NCBI GenBank assembly: GCA_964545715.1
Contig: CAZJHX010000165.1
Coordinates: 1 to 23,389, forward strand
Source: CAZJHX01 sp964545715
GTDB lineage: Bacteria > Myxococcota_A > UBA9042 > GCA-2863065
DNA: 23,389 nucleotides
Reading direction: 5' to 3'
Numbering within the stretch: position 1 is the stretch's first letter; every line of letters begins with the position of its first letter. Made by a program: the position numbers and the translations under genes. This document shows, in pieces, positions 22,553 to 23,389 of this stretch. A model generated the notes under the pieces. The model did no database searches. It was given only the letters and a program-made list of their open reading frames with translations, and was not told the DNA's origin.

Positions 22553-22581
22553 GAGGTAGCATGCGCGTTTTTCAGTGTCAA
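22553..22581 (-). promoter_or_regulatory. Possible promoter for the CIS operon
   Basis: Perfect TTGACA on the minus strand (22576-22581) with a 17-bp spacer to TACCTC (22553-22558), a poor -10. It lies about 65 bp before the DUF4255 ATG, where the CIS operon would be expected to start. The weak -10 may mean an activator or another sigma factor is needed, or that this is chance. Confidence 0.35.
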
Positions 22582-22586
22582 ACGGA

Positions 22587-22600
22587 CCCCTATTCAGGGG
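22587..22600 (-). terminator. Hairpin overlapping the lipoprotein stop codon
   Basis: CCCCT, loop GAAT, AGGGG on the minus strand, 14 bp, containing the TAG stop codon of the lipoprotein gene. The stem is short and no T run follows, so it is a weak terminator candidate separating that gene from the CIS genes. Confidence 0.35.
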
Positions 22601-23054
22601 GCGCCAACGTGTCGGTGCCGGGGCGAACGGTGCCGCCGCTGGCCCCGGTGGTGAGCTCCAGGGTGTAGACGCTGGCGCCGCGCTTGGCCACGACCTCCAG
22701 GTAAAACTCCCCTTCTCTCATCTTCATGTTGGGCCAGTTGTCGCGCATCTTGCCGCGCTCGTGTTTGAGCTCGAAGATGGCGCCGCCGAACTGGTCTTTG
22801 ACACGAATCAACGCGTCGACGCTGGGGTCGTCCCAGTACGCGTCCAACGTGACCTTCATCTCGGCTGGAATGTTGAACTTCTTCCAGTCGGTGTGGTCGC
22901 CGTCGTCGGCCGAGACGTGGTCGTCGTGGGTGGTGTTCAGCAAGACCTCTTTGGCCTTGCCGCGGACGTGATCGCCGCCGGACTTCTCATCCATGACGCC
23001 GAAGCAGCCACAGGTAAAAACGCTGATAAGCACTCCGACGACGATCTTCCGCAT
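22590..23054 (-). CDS. Probable lipoprotein with PPC-like beta domain
   Basis: Starting at the ATG at 23052-23054 (CGGAGC upstream), the 154-residue protein begins MRKIVVGVLISVFTCGCFGV, a short basic start and hydrophobic core ending in two cysteines. The lipobox is not canonical at either Cys, so lipidation is likely but not certain. The rest (DWKKFNIPAEMKVTLDAYW, VDALIRVKDQFGG, GEFYLEVVAKRGASVYTLEL) resembles the PPC/pre-peptidase C-terminal beta-sandwich pattern seen on secreted proteins. An upstream in-frame Met would add 12 non-hydrophobic residues and is less likely. It follows the repeat protein by 14 bp. No link to the CIS is shown. Confidence 0.78.
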   Translation of the reverse strand: MRKIVVGVLISVFTCGCFGVMDEKSGGDHVRGKAKEVLLNTTHDDHVSADDGDHTDWKKFNIPAEMKVTLDAYWDDPSVDALIRVKDQFGGAIFELKHERGKMRDNWPNMKMREGEFYLEVVAKRGASVYTLELTTGASGGTVRPGTDTLAPPE

Positions 23055-23068
23055 GTTCAAGCTCCGTA

Positions 23069-23389
23069 CTACTCGGCCGCCGGGCACCACTCGGGATCGG
23101 GCTCGCCCTTCGAGTCCGTGAACCCGGGATCCGGCTCCTCGCAGATGCCGTCGACGTCCAGGCCCTGGCCCGCCTTGCCGCTGTCGCCGAGCTTCAGCGA
23201 GACGAGGCGGAAGGAGACGTTGCTGAACGTGTCAGCAGCCGGGGGCTCCTGGCAACCCTCGTGGTTGTCGTCCATGCCGTCGCCGTCGCCCGTGTCGCCA
23301 CCGCCGGTGTCGCCGCCGGTGTCCGTGGTGTCGTCGCCGGTGTCCGTGGTGTCGTCGCCGGTATCCGTGGTGTCGTCGCCGGTGTCCGT
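23069..23389 (-). CDS. Partial exported protein with Asp/Thr/Gly repeat linker (5' end outside window)
   Basis: The reading frame is open to the right edge, so the N-terminus is missing. The visible part starts with TTDTGDD heptapeptide repeats, then a Gly/Asp-rich linker (TGGDTGGGDTGDGDG), followed by a short Cys-containing end (HEGCQEPPAAD, LDVDGICEEPDPG, PEWCPAAE). Such Asp/Thr/Gly linkers are common in surface and secreted proteins of myxobacterial-type genomes, often just after a lipoprotein signal. An ATG at 23273-23275 exists but the repeat upstream is in frame, so it is probably internal. It is likely co-transcribed with the lipoprotein gene. Function unknown. Confidence 0.65.
   Translation of the reverse strand, partial: TDTGDDTTDTGDDTTDTGDDTTDTGGDTGGGDTGDGDGMDDNHEGCQEPPAADTFSNVSFRLVSLKLGDSGKAGQGLDVDGICEEPDPGFTDSKGEPDPEWCPAAE
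23318..23389 (-). repeat. 21-bp tandem repeat encoding a heptapeptide
   Basis: Three full 21-bp units and a partial fourth at the window edge, nearly identical (one G to A change on the plus strand at about 23163+200, silent GAC/GAT), encode TTDTGDD-type heptapeptides. It is coding and in frame, so expansion or contraction keeps the frame. Confidence 0.85.

Noticed and set aside
22590..23090. Longer start for the lipoprotein at 23090
   Set aside because: It would put 12 polar residues before the signal-like segment. The ATG at 23052-23054 has a purine-rich site upstream and gives a normal export signal.
23318..23389. CRISPR-like short repeats at the right edge
   Set aside because: Units are contiguous with no spacers, multiples of three bases, and encode an in-frame heptapeptide. 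This is a coding repeat.

Overview
The window carries a contractile injection system (CIS) locus in which every supported gene is on the minus strand, so it reads from right to left. The DNA is GC-rich. At the right edge lie a predicted exported protein with an Asp/Thr/Gly repeat and a probable lipoprotein. These traits suggest a myxobacterial-type (former deltaproteobacterial: Myxococcota or Bradymonadota-like) genome, but that is inference from style and no marker gene is present. I see no capsid, portal, terminase, integrase or lysis genes, so this is not an ordinary prophage. I also see no T6SS membrane-complex genes (TssJ, TssL, TssM) and no ClpV.

Layout in transcription order. 23389-22590: a partial repeat-bearing exported protein and a probable lipoprotein with a PPC-like fold, probably unrelated to the CIS. 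22487-21903: a DUF4255 (Pvc16/Afp16-like) terminator/cap protein. 21796-20618: a short sheath protein. 20558-20029: a tail-assembly chaperone followed by a DUF6760-like segment that has no usual start codon and is probably made by -1 frameshifting. 20028-19642: a non-coding spacer holding a 159-bp near-palindrome. 19641-17881: a longer second sheath. 17834-17196: the tube protein. 17144-10833: a giant Ala/Ser/Thr-rich protein of 2103 residues in the position where phages encode the tape measure. 10765-10034: a CIS-tube/LysM protein. 10015-8819: a gp27/gpD-like hub. 8728-8537: a small zinc-ribbon protein behind a possible internal promoter. 8519-8115: gp25-like. 8118-5107: gpJ-like baseplate wedge. 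5110-4019: gpI/TIGR02242-like tail protein with a PASTA-like N-terminus and a lysine-rich tail. 4007-2475: a baseplate-associated protein. 2410-1661 and 1602-121: two FHA-domain proteins, the second a membrane protein with a periplasmic vWA-like domain.

Together these encode most of a contractile tail: sheath, tube, terminator, hub, wedge and assembly chaperone. Not seen are a PAAR tip, a gp5-like spike, a tail fibre, an AAA+ ATPase (Afp15-like) and a second tube paralogue. Some may lie left of the window. The most unusual points are the giant protein, the vWA-TM-FHA and FHA partners (both FHA domains lack the usual Gly-Arg arginine), the PASTA-like domain on a baseplate protein, the probable frameshift in the chaperone gene, and the large palindrome between the chaperone and second sheath genes.
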